The notes under the pieces were generated by a model. The model did no database searches, was not told the origin of the DNA, and saw nothing but the letters and a program-made list of their open reading frames with translations. Positions 33,709 through 43,005 of a stretch of DNA of 48,214 nt are shown here, piece by piece. Location: positions 1 through 48,214 of the forward strand of contig NZ_JALXKS010000020.1 of assembly GCF_025144725.1 (NCBI RefSeq), given 5' to 3'. Each line of letters opens with the position of its first letter. Within the stretch, counting starts at the first letter, position 1. This DNA is from Brevibacterium sp. p3-SID960 (lineage in GTDB: Bacteria > Actinomycetota > Actinomycetes > Actinomycetales > Brevibacteriaceae). Made by a program: the position numbers and the translations under genes.

Positions 33709-34059
33709 CGTCGGCTTCGCCGGTGAGGCCCCTGGAGGCCGACGGCGACGTCACGCTCGCCACGATGGCCGGTGCGATCGAATCGGACGACGCCGCAGAT
33801 CTTGACATTGAAGGCTCGACTGAAGTGGGCACTCCCTAGGACGGTATTAAGATGGTGACCTCCGGCAGAGCCGATGTCTTCGCACTCGCCGGCATCTGGC
33901 TCAACTGGATGGCCGACAACAACCCGGATGCCGGTGTCGAGGTGACCGAGTCGTTCGTGCAGGGACCAGATCATCGAAGACGGCCCACCGGACGAGATCT
34001 TCACCCGCCCGCAGCATGAGCGCACCGCGAAGTTCCTCTCCGCGGTGCTGGAGCACTGA
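33709..34059 (+). pseudogene. Scar of a second ehuB-ehuA copy
   Basis: 33709-33732 matches ehuB near 24004. Then it skips to the equivalent of 24316-24540, with about 19 changes in 222 bases (roughly 91% identity) and an in-frame TAG at 33837-33839. After GTGCAGGGA it jumps to the last 94 bases of ehuA (33966-34059), which are identical to the real ehuA. So a second transporter copy existed here and was reduced by at least two internal deletions. Confidence 0.85.
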
Positions 34060-34600
34060 CCCCAGGCCTCAGCCCCGCACGTTCGTCACTCCCGCAGCTG
34101 CAGGAACCACAATGCGGTCTCGCCGACCTTCTTGTGCCGGAACACCTCCAGCCGCTCCGGCAGCCTCGGCTCCGGTGACCGGCTGGAGCGTTCGAACACG
34201 ATGAGCGCTGCCGGGTCGCGCAGCAGCGGCGCGCACGCGTCCAGGATCGCGGTCACCTCCGCCTCGGGCATGGGATACGGCGGGTCGGCGAAGATGAGGT
34301 CGATGCTGCCTTCCGGCAGCCGTCCCGCGCCCGCGGCGGCCGGCGCCTGGATGATCTCGACCTCGCCTGTCACGCGCAGGGAGCGGGCGTTGGCGGTGAT
34401 GACGCGGCACACGGAGGCGGCGCGTTCGATGAAGGTGACGTGTGCTGCGCCGCGGGAGAGAGCTTCGAAGCCGAGCCCGCCGGAGCCTGCGCAGACGTCG
34501 AGGACGTGGGCGCCGGTGAGCATGTCGAGGGTGGTGAGTGAGGAGAACAGAGATTCGCGCACCCGGTCAGACGTCGGGCGGGTGCCCTCGCCGGGCGGGG
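33966..34600. repeat. 635-bp perfect direct repeat, right copy
   Basis: Identical to 26975-27609. On its left is diverged ehuB scar sequence, on its right the true start of rsmD. This copy lies in the standard rsmD-recG context. Confidence 0.97.
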
Positions 34601-34643
34601 TGTTGAGGCGGTGGCCTTTGCAGCGGCCAGCGATGATGCGCAT
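34086..34643 (-). CDS. rsmD: 16S rRNA (guanine966-N2)-methyltransferase RsmD
   Basis: AdoMet-dependent methylase of the 30S subunit. The complete 185-residue product begins MRIIAGRCKGHRLNTPPGEG, as expected. It has LDVCAGSGGLGFEALSRGA for AdoMet binding and FADPPYPMP as the catalytic DPPY motif. It starts 2 bases after the recG stop and is probably translated with it. This is the functional copy; the left one (27095-27609) lacks the first 14 codons. Confidence 0.95.
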   Translation of the reverse strand: MRIIAGRCKGHRLNTPPGEGTRPTSDRVRESLFSSLTTLDMLTGAHVLDVCAGSGGLGFEALSRGAAHVTFIERAASVCRVITANARSLRVTGEVEIIQAPAAAGAGRLPEGSIDLIFADPPYPMPEAEVTAILDACAPLLRDPAALIVFERSSRSPEPRLPERLEVFRHKKVGETALWFLQLRE

Positions 34644-34645
34644 GC

Positions 34646-36832
34646 TCAGTCCGCCGTGCTGCCGAAGCTGCGTTCGGGGCCGATGATCGTGTCGATGAAG
34701 TCGCGCAGGTGCGGGTAGGCCTCGAACAGCGGGTCAGCGTCGACGACGTCTGCTGCTGCCGTCCGGGCGTCTTCGATGACGCGTGCGTCGCGGGCGACCG
34801 ACAGGTGGTTCAGTGAAGTGCGGCCCCACTGGGTGCGACCGAGGACATCGCCTTCGCGGCGCTTCTCCATATCGAACTCCGCCAAAGCGAAGCCGTCGAG
34901 GGTCTCGGCGACGGTCCGCAGTCGTTCCATCGCCTCGCTGCCGGACGGCTGGTGGGTGAGCAGAAAACAGGTCGAGGGCTGCCCGTCGCGGCCGATGCGT
35001 CCGCGCAGCTGGTGCAGCTGAGCGACGCCGAAGTTCTCGGCATCGAAGATCACCATGATGCGGGCGCGGGGGACGTCGATGCCGACTTCGATGACGGTGG
35101 TGGCGATGAGCACATCGAGCTTGCCTGCGGCGAAGGCGCGCATGACCTTCTCTTTGTCCTCCATGCTCATCCGGCCATGCACTACCGCCATGTCGAGATG
35201 GGCGACGGCTGGGTGGGCCTGGAGGCGGCGCTGGAGCTCCTCGACGCCGATCGGTGCGATCAGCGGGTCGCCCTGGCCGGGGTCGAAGTCGATCTTCGAA
35301 GCGACGATGAACGTCTGCTGCCCGGCCGCAGCCGCCTCGGCGACGATCGTGAGCACCCGGTCGAGCCATGTGGGGTGCTCGCTGAGAGAGAACGCGTGGG
35401 TGGCGATGGACTTGGGCCCGTGCGGCAGCTCGTCGAGCACCGAGGTCTCCAGGTCCCCGAAGACGGTCAGCGCCATGGTGCGCGGAATCGGGGTGGCGGT
35501 CATGACGAGGGCGTGCGGGGCGTAGTCGGAGGATTTGCGGCGCAGCGCCTCCCGCTGGGCGACGCCGAAGCGGTGCTGTTCGTCGATGACGACGAGACCG
35601 AGGGCGTTGAAGAGCGTCGTCTCGGAGACGAGTGCGTGGGTGCCGACGATGATGTCGATCTGCCCGGCGACCAATGCCAACAGCAGCTCCTTGCGCTCCT
35701 TCGTCGACAGCGAGCCGGTCAGCAGCGCCACCCGCACCCGGGTGTGCTCGTGTGAGAGCCGTCCGTGGGAGAACAGCGAGGGATCCTCGGCCTGGGGGCC
35801 GAGCATCGCCATGAGCGAGCGGTAGTGCTGGGCGGCCAGCACTTCGGTGGGGGCGAGCATCGCAGCCTGGCAGCCGGAGTCGACCGCCTGGAGCATCGCG
35901 CGCAGGGCGACGAGCGTCTTGCCGGAGCCGACGTCGCCGTGCAGCAGGCGGTTCATCGGGTGCGCCCGGGCCAGGTCGGCGGCGATCTGCGCACCTGCCC
36001 GCTGCTGGGCGCCGGTGAGCGGGAAGGCCAGATGCTCATCGAAGTAGGCAAGCGCCCCGTCGTCCCGGCCGGTAAGCTCACGGGAGACCTCCCGGTTCCA
36101 CAGGCTCTTCTGCGCCAGCAGGTGGGCCTGCAGGGCGAAGGCCTCTTCGAACTTCCAGCGCTTCTGCGCGGCTTCGACCTGCTCCATCGTGTCGGGCCGG
36201 TGCATGTGCGCATAGGCGCTGCGCAGGTCCGGCAGCTGCCGGTCGCTGAGCACCTGGATGGGCAGCGGGTCGGCGAAGACCTCGTCGGGTGCGGTGTCGA
36301 GGATCGTGCGGATGGCGGCGGCGATGCGGTGGGTGGCGATCCGGCTGCTGGCCCGGTAGATCGGGATCGGGTGGCTGCGGGTCTCGAAGGTCAGCTCGTC
36401 GCCGGCGATCTGGTTGAGCCATACGGGGTTCTTGATCTGGAAGTGGGCTGCTGAGCCGTACTTGGGGTTCTGTTTGGCGACTTTGCCGCTGATCGCGATC
36501 TCAGATCCGGGCAGCATCTTGTCGGCGATCCAGTGCTGGTTGAAGAACGGCACTTCGACGGTGAAGGACCCATCGGAGACCCGGGCGGTGGTGATGCTGC
36601 CGCGGCGCTGGCGCATCTGCCGGGTGGTGACGGATTCGACGCGGGCCATGAAGGCGACGTCGGCGCCTTCCTCCATGACCATGGCCAGGTTGCTCAGGGT
36701 GCCGGCCTGCAGGTAGCGGCGCGGGAAGTATCGCAGTGCGTCGTCGACGGTGGTGATGCCGACGGAGCGCAGGTCGGCGCACAGGCGCTCATCGTCGAGC
36801 AGGGTGGAGACGTCGATCGGTTCGCGGGACAT
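34646..36832 (-). CDS. recG: ATP-dependent DNA helicase RecG
   Basis: Branch-migration helicase for stalled forks and recombination. The 728-residue product has an N-terminal wedge/OB region (LPGSEIAISGKV), Walker A GDVGSGKTLVALRAM, the DEQHRFG box, TATPIPRTMAL and the C-terminal RGRIGRDGQPS motif. Length is normal. It lies between the FakA-like gene (9 bases) and rsmD (2 bases), all on the minus strand, so the three form one unit. Confidence 0.96.
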   Translation of the reverse strand: MSREPIDVSTLLDDERLCADLRSVGITTVDDALRYFPRRYLQAGTLSNLAMVMEEGADVAFMARVESVTTRQMRQRRGSITTARVSDGSFTVEVPFFNQHWIADKMLPGSEIAISGKVAKQNPKYGSAAHFQIKNPVWLNQIAGDELTFETRSHPIPIYRASSRIATHRIAAAIRTILDTAPDEVFADPLPIQVLSDRQLPDLRSAYAHMHRPDTMEQVEAAQKRWKFEEAFALQAHLLAQKSLWNREVSRELTGRDDGALAYFDEHLAFPLTGAQQRAGAQIAADLARAHPMNRLLHGDVGSGKTLVALRAMLQAVDSGCQAAMLAPTEVLAAQHYRSLMAMLGPQAEDPSLFSHGRLSHEHTRVRVALLTGSLSTKERKELLLALVAGQIDIIVGTHALVSETTLFNALGLVVIDEQHRFGVAQREALRRKSSDYAPHALVMTATPIPRTMALTVFGDLETSVLDELPHGPKSIATHAFSLSEHPTWLDRVLTIVAEAAAAGQQTFIVASKIDFDPGQGDPLIAPIGVEELQRRLQAHPAVAHLDMAVVHGRMSMEDKEKVMRAFAAGKLDVLIATTVIEVGIDVPRARIMVIFDAENFGVAQLHQLRGRIGRDGQPSTCFLLTHQPSGSEAMERLRTVAETLDGFALAEFDMEKRREGDVLGRTQWGRTSLNHLSVARDARVIEDARTAAADVVDADPLFEAYPHLRDFIDTIIGPERSFGSTAD

Positions 36833-36841
36833 GTCCGGTGC

Positions 36842-38530
36842 CTATTCGACGCCGAGCACCGCACACCCCTCGGGGTGCTCGGAGCGGACGATGTCGACGG
36901 TGACGAGCGGGTGGCGGGTCTCGACGTGGCGCAGCAGCGCATCGACAGCACTGGCCGGCAGCTGTGCGCCGGTGACGATCGTCATGACCTCGCCGCCGGC
37001 GCCGAGGAGCCGGTCGGCGCAGGCGATGACGGCGGCGGCCGGGTTCTGCTCAACGCTGCGGATCCGCCCGTCGATGATGGTGAGCAGGTCGCTGCGGTCG
37101 TAGATGAGCGGGCCGGCTGAGCTGCGCTCGGCGCGCACCACTGCCCCGACCCGGGTGGCGGAGGCTGATTCGGCCATGTCCTCAAACGCTTCCGCGGCTG
37201 GGGCTGTGCTGTCGTAGACGGCCAGTGCCGAGAGCACCGCGGCAGCTGAGCGGGAGCGCACGATCGAGACCGGCTGGCGGGCCCCGCCAGCCGCGCTGCC
37301 GAGACTGCCGGCGGTCTCGCTGCCGTGGCCGTAGCGGCGGCGCAGCTCGCCGAGCAGGTGCGCGGAGTCGGGGACGACGATGACAGGTGCGCCGGCATCG
37401 GCGATGAGCTCATCGATCTGCTCGGCGACTGCTGGACCGTCGGCGTTGACGGCGTGGGCGTCCTGCAGCGCGCAGGCGAACAGCATCCCGACCCCTGAGC
37501 CTGCGGCGATGACGGTAGTGGTCAGGCTTCGGCCGCCGGTGACGGAGAGGTCTTCGACGCGCAGCCGTTCGATCCCGAGGTCGGCACACGCGCGCAGGGT
37601 CTCCAGGGCCGCGTCCTCGCTCGGCACGTGCACGTGGATCATCGGCCAGGACACGACGATCGAGTCGCCGCCGCCGGCGGTGAGGGTCTTCTTCACCCGC
37701 CGGGTGCGGTCGCGGCGCTCGGCGACGTAGAAGACGAGTTCGAAGCCCTGCTCGCCGGTGTGCAGCAGCGCCGGGGCGCTCGGCCCGCGGCACTCCTCAG
37801 CAGTGTTCGCCTCAGTCCCGGCGCCCGTTCCCGAGGCGGTGGATCCGCCGGTGGTGGCGGTCAGGTGGGCTGCGTGCAGGGCGGGGTGGTCGGCGGGGTC
37901 CTCACCGGTGATGGTGAGGTAGAGCAGGTCGAAGAGCTCGACGATGCCCGAGGAGCCGGCATCGACGACGTTGGCTTCGCTCAGCGCCGGCAGCTGTCCG
38001 GTGGTCTCCAGCAGCGCCTGCTGGGAGGATTCGCGCACGGCGGCGATGAGCCCGATGAGGTCGGCACCGGCATCGGCCTGGCTGCGGGCTTCGGCGGCCA
38101 TCGCCTCGAGCACGGTGAGCATGGTGCCGTCGACGGGGGTGGCGACGGCGGTGCGGGCACGGGCGGCGGCGAGTTCGAGTGCGCCGGCGAAGGTGGGGCC
38201 GTCGAGGTCGGTGACCCCGTCGAGAGCATCGGCGACCCCGCGCAGGGCCACAGACAGGATGAGCCCGGAGTTGCCGCGGGCTCCGCGCAGCGCGCCGGTG
38301 GCCATCGCGCCGATGACGTCGCTGAGGGTGACGGCTCCGCGCAGGTTCTCGACGGCGCGGTAGGCCGAGCGGACGGTGTGGTAGAGGTTCGAGCCGGTGT
38401 CGCCGTCGGCGACGGGGAAGACGTTGATGGCGTTGATGTCGTTGCGTTCGCGGCGCAGCCGTTCGACGGTCCGCCGGGCCCATCGGGCGGCCAGCCGGCC
38501 GTTGATGTTCAGCGCGTCGCGCTCGTCCAC
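36842..38530 (-). CDS. DAK2-domain protein, FakA-like
   Basis: A 562-residue protein with an N-terminal DAK2 kinase domain (INVFPVADGDTGSNLYHTVR, about residues 34-53, and GARGNSGLILSVALRG). The C-terminal half is like YloV/FakA. In firmicutes FakA phosphorylates fatty acids held by FakB; here the activity is assumed from family. Gene order (thiL, this gene, recG, rsmD) is common in actinobacteria. An Ala/Gly/Thr-rich stretch (about residues 235-250) separates the domains. Confidence 0.85.
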   Translation of the reverse strand: MDERDALNINGRLAARWARRTVERLRRERNDINAINVFPVADGDTGSNLYHTVRSAYRAVENLRGAVTLSDVIGAMATGALRGARGNSGLILSVALRGVADALDGVTDLDGPTFAGALELAAARARTAVATPVDGTMLTVLEAMAAEARSQADAGADLIGLIAAVRESSQQALLETTGQLPALSEANVVDAGSSGIVELFDLLYLTITGEDPADHPALHAAHLTATTGGSTASGTGAGTEANTAEECRGPSAPALLHTGEQGFELVFYVAERRDRTRRVKKTLTAGGGDSIVVSWPMIHVHVPSEDAALETLRACADLGIERLRVEDLSVTGGRSLTTTVIAAGSGVGMLFACALQDAHAVNADGPAVAEQIDELIADAGAPVIVVPDSAHLLGELRRRYGHGSETAGSLGSAAGGARQPVSIVRSRSAAAVLSALAVYDSTAPAAEAFEDMAESASATRVGAVVRAERSSAGPLIYDRSDLLTIIDGRIRSVEQNPAAAVIACADRLLGAGGEVMTIVTGAQLPASAVDALLRHVETRHPLVTVDIVRSEHPEGCAVLGVE

Positions 38531-38569
38531 TCTCTCCCCTCCCCGATCATGGTGCCCGGATGTCAGCGT

Positions 38570-39580
38570 TCAGCCGAAGTGCCGGAAGGATCCTCCGGTC
38601 ACCGGCTGCCCTGCCATCGTCACGCCGCCGCCGTCGTTGGCTGCGCGGCATGTTCCGATGCGCATCCAGCCTACCGGAACCTGGCCGGCGGGCACGGCGG
38701 CAAGGAACCCGTGGTCCTCGCCTCCGTGGAGCACCCAGTCCCGCGGGCTGGCACCGGTCCCGAGGTGGTCGGCGGCTGCCTGCAGCGGTGCAGCGAGTGC
38801 GTCGAGAGCGCTGGGGTCGAGGTCGGCGGTGATGCCGGAGGCGGCTGCGATCCGGCCGAGGTCGCCTGCCAATCCGTCGGAGACGTCGATCATCGCGTGT
38901 GCTCGCCCGGCGATCCGGGCGGCAGCGGCATAGTCCGGGCGCGGGCTGCGCTGGACGTCGATGGGTTCGCGCAGCGCCGGGTCAGAGGTGTCGGCCAAGT
39001 CCGGGTCGGCCAGCAGCAGGTCGAGGCCGGCGGCGGCCCTGCCGACGGTGCCGGCGAGCACGATCGCATCGCCGGGCTGGGCACCGCTGCGCAGCACCGG
39101 CGGGTGGGCGGTCAGCGTGCCGAGGGCAGTGACGGAGATGATGACGACCGGCCCGCCGGACAGGTCCCCGCCGAGTACCTGCGCTCCCCCGCGGGCGGTC
39201 TCCTCAGCGAACCCGGTCATGAGCTCACGCGCGAACGACAGCGGCGTGTCCGCTGGTGCCCCGATCGTCAGCAGCATGCCGTGCGGGGCAGCACCCATCG
39301 CGTGGACGTCGGCGAGGTTCTGGGCGGCGGCTTTGATGCCGAGCCGGTGGGGGTCCGTCCAGGCCGGCAGAAAGTCCTCCCCTTCGACGAGCATGTCGGT
39401 CGTCGAGACGAGGGCTCCGTTCAGCGTCGAGACCGCGGCGTCGTCTCCGGGCCCGACCCGCACCTCGGGTCCGGCGGCAGGGAGGGCGGCGAGCAGCGCG
39501 GAGAGCACGCCGTCCTCACCGACGTCGCCGAGTACGGCACCAGGTGGGACCGGAGGTGTGCCAGGGGCAGGTGATGTCAT
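38570..39580 (-). CDS. thiL: Thiamine-monophosphate kinase ThiL
   Basis: Makes thiamine diphosphate from thiamine monophosphate. The 336-residue product has GPGDDAAVSTLNGALVSTTD near the N-terminus and the motif GAAPHGMLLTIGAP. A central ALGTLTAHPPVLRSGAQPGD and a C-terminal DVSDGLAGDLGRIA segment follow, the latter typical of the AIR synthase-like fold. ATG 39580 is chosen (the frame is open to 39751). No clear ribosome binding site precedes it, so it may be read from a leaderless transcript. Divergent from the DUF3515 gene 46 bases away. Confidence 0.92.
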   Translation of the reverse strand: MTSPAPGTPPVPPGAVLGDVGEDGVLSALLAALPAAGPEVRVGPGDDAAVSTLNGALVSTTDMLVEGEDFLPAWTDPHRLGIKAAAQNLADVHAMGAAPHGMLLTIGAPADTPLSFARELMTGFAEETARGGAQVLGGDLSGGPVVIISVTALGTLTAHPPVLRSGAQPGDAIVLAGTVGRAAAGLDLLLADPDLADTSDPALREPIDVQRSPRPDYAAAARIAGRAHAMIDVSDGLAGDLGRIAAASGITADLDPSALDALAAPLQAAADHLGTGASPRDWVLHGGEDHGFLAAVPAGQVPVGWMRIGTCRAANDGGGVTMAGQPVTGGSFRHFG

Positions 39581-39626
39581 GGGGTCAGTATGCCAAGCCG
39601 GACGGACACCGACTAACCTGGAGGGC

Positions 39627-40190
39627 ATGAACCGCCTCCCCTCTGCCGCTGCCGCCTGCGCCGTCATCGGCCTGGGTCTCAGCGGCTGCGCTGCCGCCGT
39701 GTCCGTCGAACCCGCTGCCGACGCCCACAATCCGGAGTGCGCGGCGGTCATGCTGCGGATGCCCGATGAGATCGATGGTCATGCCTCGCGCACGACGACC
39801 TCGCAGGGCACCGATGCGTGGGGCGACCCGTCGGTGGCGGTGCTGCGGTGCGGCGTGGAACCGCCGGGCCCCTCGACTGACCGGTGTGTCAGCGTCAACG
39901 GCGTCGACTGGATTTCGACTGAGGAGACCGGCGCATCGTGGCGGTTCGTCTCCTATGGCCGTGAGCCCGCCGTCGAGGTGCTCGTCGCCTCGGACAGGAT
40001 CGCCGGCGCCACGGTGCTCTCGGAGATCTCCCCGTCGGTGTCGACGATCGAGCAGACGCGGTCCTGTGTGGCAGCTGAGGATCTCGATGAGGACGGTCTG
40101 CCCGTCGAGACTCCCGGCCCCGACGAGCAGCCGGCTGACGAGGAGACGGCTGACGAGCGGCCGGCTGACGAGGAGACGGGAGCGCCGTGA
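39627..40190 (+). CDS. DUF3515-family lipoprotein
   Basis: A 187-residue exported lipoprotein. The signal peptide ends in the lipobox LSGC (GLGLSGCAAAV). The core with LRMPDEIDGHASRTTTSQGT and AVLRCGVEPPGPSTDRCVSV fits DUF3515, an actinobacterial family usually next to ddl or thiL. The C-terminus has a repeated acidic ADEETADE-type tail. GGAG lies before ATG 39627. The function of the family is unknown. It is one of the few backbone genes on the plus strand. Confidence 0.85.
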   Translation: MNRLPSAAAACAVIGLGLSGCAAAVSVEPAADAHNPECAAVMLRMPDEIDGHASRTTTSQGTDAWGDPSVAVLRCGVEPPGPSTDRCVSVNGVDWISTEETGASWRFVSYGREPAVEVLVASDRIAGATVLSEISPSVSTIEQTRSCVAAEDLDEDGLPVETPGPDEQPADEETADERPADEETGAP

Positions 40191-40196
40191 TGCGGC

Positions 40197-41351
40197 TCAG
40201 CTCGTCGACTGGTTGGCCGCCTGGCGGGCGTGATCGCTCATCGCGATGCTGATGAGCTCGGTGATCAGCTCGCTGTACTGCAGCCCGGAGGCCGCCCACA
40301 TCTGTGGGTAGGCCGAGCTCGGGGTGAAGCCGGGCAGGGTGTTGAGCTCGTTGATGAGCACCTCACCATCAGCGGTGACGAAGGTGTCGACGCGGGCCAG
40401 GCCGGTGCATTCGAAGGCCTTGAAGGTGCGGGCGGCAAGGTCCTGGATCTTCGCGGTGGTGTCGGCATCGACATCGGCTGGGCAGATGAGCTCGACGGAG
40501 TCGAGATCGAGGTACTTGGCCTCGAAGTCGTAGAACTCGTGGTCGCCGCCGACGACGATCTCCGAGGGCACCGAGGTCCGCGCCCGGCGGTCGTAGACGG
40601 AGCCGAGGACGGAGCATTCGATCTCCCGTCCGTCGACGAGCGGTTCGACGATGACCTTGTTGTCGTGTTCGAACGCAGCTCTCAGCGCGGCGTCGAGTTC
40701 GGAGGCGTCGTCGATCTTCGACACGCCGATCGAGGAGCCGGCACGGCAGGGCTTGACAAAGGCGGGGAAGCCGAGCTGCTCGACCCGTTCGGTCATGACC
40801 TCCGGGGCGTGTTCGTACTTCACCTCGGTGACGAGGACGAACGGGCAGGACGGGATCCCGGAATTGGCCATGACGGCCTTCATAAAGTGCTTGTCCATGC
40901 TCACCGCCGAGGCGAGCACACCGGCGCCGACGAACGGGGTGTTCGACAGCTCGAAGATCCCCTGGATCGTGCCGTCTTCGCCGTAGCGGCCGTGCAGCAC
41001 CGGGAAGTACACGTCGACGACGTCGAGCTCGCTCAGCGTGCCGTCGGCTCCTCGGTGCAGCAGCGGTTCGCGGTGCTCGGAGATCGAGGGGATGACCGAG
41101 GTGCCGTCGTCGGTCACCTCGGGCATCGCCTCGGGATCGAAGGTGAACTTCTCCCAGTCCTCGACGATCCGCCACGTGCCCTGCCGCGTGATGCCGATCG
41201 GGATGACCCGGTAGGCATTCCGGTCGATCGCGGCGAGCACATTGGCTGCCGAGACGCACGACACGGCGTGTTCTGAGGAGCGGCCGCCGAACAGGACGGC
41301 GACAACGGGCCGGGTGTCGCCGGCGGTTGAGGGCGAGGAGACTGGTGTCAT
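40197..41351 (-). CDS. ddl: D-alanine--D-alanine ligase
   Basis: ATP-grasp ligase that makes the D-Ala-D-Ala end of peptidoglycan stems. The 384-residue product has the N-terminal VAVLFGGRSSEHAVSCVSAA, a central PCRAGSSIGVSKI, and the C-terminal catalytic stretch DTFVTADGEVLINELNTLPG. Length fits the longer actinobacterial form. It is convergent with the DUF3515 gene (6-base gap) and follows the PEBP gene. Confidence 0.95.
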   Translation of the reverse strand: MTPVSSPSTAGDTRPVVAVLFGGRSSEHAVSCVSAANVLAAIDRNAYRVIPIGITRQGTWRIVEDWEKFTFDPEAMPEVTDDGTSVIPSISEHREPLLHRGADGTLSELDVVDVYFPVLHGRYGEDGTIQGIFELSNTPFVGAGVLASAVSMDKHFMKAVMANSGIPSCPFVLVTEVKYEHAPEVMTERVEQLGFPAFVKPCRAGSSIGVSKIDDASELDAALRAAFEHDNKVIVEPLVDGREIECSVLGSVYDRRARTSVPSEIVVGGDHEFYDFEAKYLDLDSVELICPADVDADTTAKIQDLAARTFKAFECTGLARVDTFVTADGEVLINELNTLPGFTPSSAYPQMWAASGLQYSELITELISIAMSDHARQAANQSTS

Positions 41352-41378
41352 GGGATCAGCTGTTTCTGGCGGGGTTGG

Positions 41379-41918
41379 TCACTTGACTTCGAAGGTGGTC
41401 TCGATCCAACCGCGGCCGATCGACTTGAAGAACATGTTGAAGCCGACGAAGGCCGGGCTGGACGAAGCGTCGAGTTCGAGCGGTTCGGACAGGGCGTGGA
41501 CGATGAAGAAGTAGCGGTGCGGTCCGTGGCCCTCCGGCGGGGCGGCGCCGACGAAGCGCGGCTCACCGGCATCGTTGCGCATCATGACCGCGCCGTCGGG
41601 CAGCAGGCCGGCATCCGGATCACCGGCGTTGGCCGGCAGCTCGGTGACGTCGGCCGGCAGGTCGGTGAGCACCCAGTGCCAGAATCCGGAGCCGGTCGGG
41701 GCATCGGGGTCGAAGCAGGTGACGGCGAAGGCCTTCGTCTCGGCCGGGAAGCCGGACCAGGACAGCTGCGGGGAGATGTCCCTGCCGCCGTCGATGCCCA
41801 TCGCGCCGGAGCGCTGGGCGGCGTCGAGTTCGGCTCCTTCGGTGATGTCGGTGCTGGTGACCTCGAAGCGCGGGACCTCATTGAGCTTGGCGAAGGGTGA
41901 GTTCTGGTGCTCGATCAT
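41379..41918 (-). CDS. YbhB/YbcL-type phosphatidylethanolamine-binding protein
   Basis: A 179-residue protein of the PEBP/Raf-kinase-inhibitor-like family. The ligand-site motifs are visible: LSWSGFPAETKAFAVTCFDP with DPDAP, and SGFWHWVLTDLPADV. No signal peptide is seen, so it is cytoplasmic. Family members often have no defined role in bacteria. It lies between gpsA and ddl on the same strand. Confidence 0.9.
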   Translation of the reverse strand: MIEHQNSPFAKLNEVPRFEVTSTDITEGAELDAAQRSGAMGIDGGRDISPQLSWSGFPAETKAFAVTCFDPDAPTGSGFWHWVLTDLPADVTELPANAGDPDAGLLPDGAVMMRNDAGEPRFVGAAPPEGHGPHRYFFIVHALSEPLELDASSSPAFVGFNMFFKSIGRGWIETTFEVK

Positions 41919-41964
41919 GTTTCCTCCTGAGCCGGTGGCAGTGACGGGTGGCGGCTGAGGTCTC

Positions 41965-43005
41965 TCAGCTGCCGGCCGGGCTCTGGCCCGGGGTCTGGTC
42001 GTACTTCATCGGGCTTTCGGTCTTGCGCTTTCGAGACAACAGCAAACCGCCCAGTTCGTCAACATGCAGCCGGCCGGTGAGCACGGCGGTCACCCCCTGG
42101 GTGATCGGCAGTTCGACGCCGTGGAAGCGGCCGAGTTCGAGCACCGCGGCAGCGCTCTTGACGCCTTCGGCGGTCTGAGCGGTGCGGGTGGTGGCCTCCT
42201 CCAGGCTCAGCCCCTCGCCGAGCAGCCGGCCGAAGGACCGGTTGCGCGACAGCGGTGAGGCGCAGGTGGCGACCAGGTCGCCGAGGCCTGCGAGACCGGC
42301 CAGGGTGTGGGCGTCTGCGCCCATCGCCAGTGCCAGCCGGGTGGTCTCGGCCAGGCCGCGGGTGATGATCGAGGCCTTCGAGTTGTCCCCCATCCCCTGT
42401 CCGTCGGTGATGCCGACGGCCAGGGCGATGACGTTCTTGATGGCCCCGCCGAGTTCGACGCCGACGACGTCGTCGTTGGTGTAGGGGCGGAAGTAGGCGT
42501 TGGCGGTGAGTTCGGCGATGCGGTCGGCGACAGCCTCATCGGCACAGGCGATGACGGTGGCAGTCGGCTGCCCGACGGCGATCTCGCGGGCCAGGTTGGG
42601 CCCGGAGACGACGGCGATGCGCTCCGGGCCGGCACCGGTGACCTCGGCGATGACCTCGCTCATCCGCTTGCCGGTGGAGACTTCGATGCCCTTCATGAGG
42701 CTGACGAGCACGGTGTCCTCGCGCAGCAGCGGCGCCCAGGCCATGAGGTTCTCGCGCAGGGACTGCGCGGGCACCGCCAGCACCACCACCTCGGCGGCGG
42801 CGAGCACGTCGGCGATGTCGGCACTGGCGCGGATCGTATCAGGCAGCTCGATGCCGGGCAGGTAGCGGCTGTTGGAGTGGGAGGTGTTGATCTCGTCTGC
42901 CGCTTCCGTGCGGCGGGCCCACAGCAGCACCTCGTGGCCGGCGTCGGCGATCACCTTGGCGAATGTCGTACCCCAGGATCCAGCTCCGAGTACGGCGATC
43001 GTCAT
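41965..43005 (-). CDS. gpsA: Glycerol-3-phosphate dehydrogenase (NAD(P)+)
   Basis: Reduces dihydroxyacetone phosphate to glycerol 3-phosphate for phospholipid synthesis. The 346-residue product has the nucleotide site GAGSWGTTFAKV at the N-terminus, SGPNLAREIA, the catalytic Lys in GGAIKNVIALA and NSKASIITRGLAE. The open frame runs much further upstream, but ATG 43005 is the family start and overlaps the plsC stop (ATGA). Its product is the substrate of the preceding acyltransferase step. Confidence 0.95.
   Translation of the reverse strand: MTIAVLGAGSWGTTFAKVIADAGHEVLLWARRTEAADEINTSHSNSRYLPGIELPDTIRASADIADVLAAAEVVVLAVPAQSLRENLMAWAPLLREDTVLVSLMKGIEVSTGKRMSEVIAEVTGAGPERIAVVSGPNLAREIAVGQPTATVIACADEAVADRIAELTANAYFRPYTNDDVVGVELGGAIKNVIALAVGITDGQGMGDNSKASIITRGLAETTRLALAMGADAHTLAGLAGLGDLVATCASPLSRNRSFGRLLGEGLSLEEATTRTAQTAEGVKSAAAVLELGRFHGVELPITQGVTAVLTGRLHVDELGGLLLSRKRKTESPMKYDQTPGQSPAGS

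Noticed and set aside
32998..33720. Active insertion sequence
   Set aside because: The transposase is interrupted, lacks its middle and its catalytic Glu, and no right terminal repeat can be seen.
37628..39574. A 648-residue plus-strand open frame
   Set aside because: It is antisense to the FakA-like gene and thiL, both clearly coding. Its Gly/Val/Asp-rich composition is that of a shadow frame.
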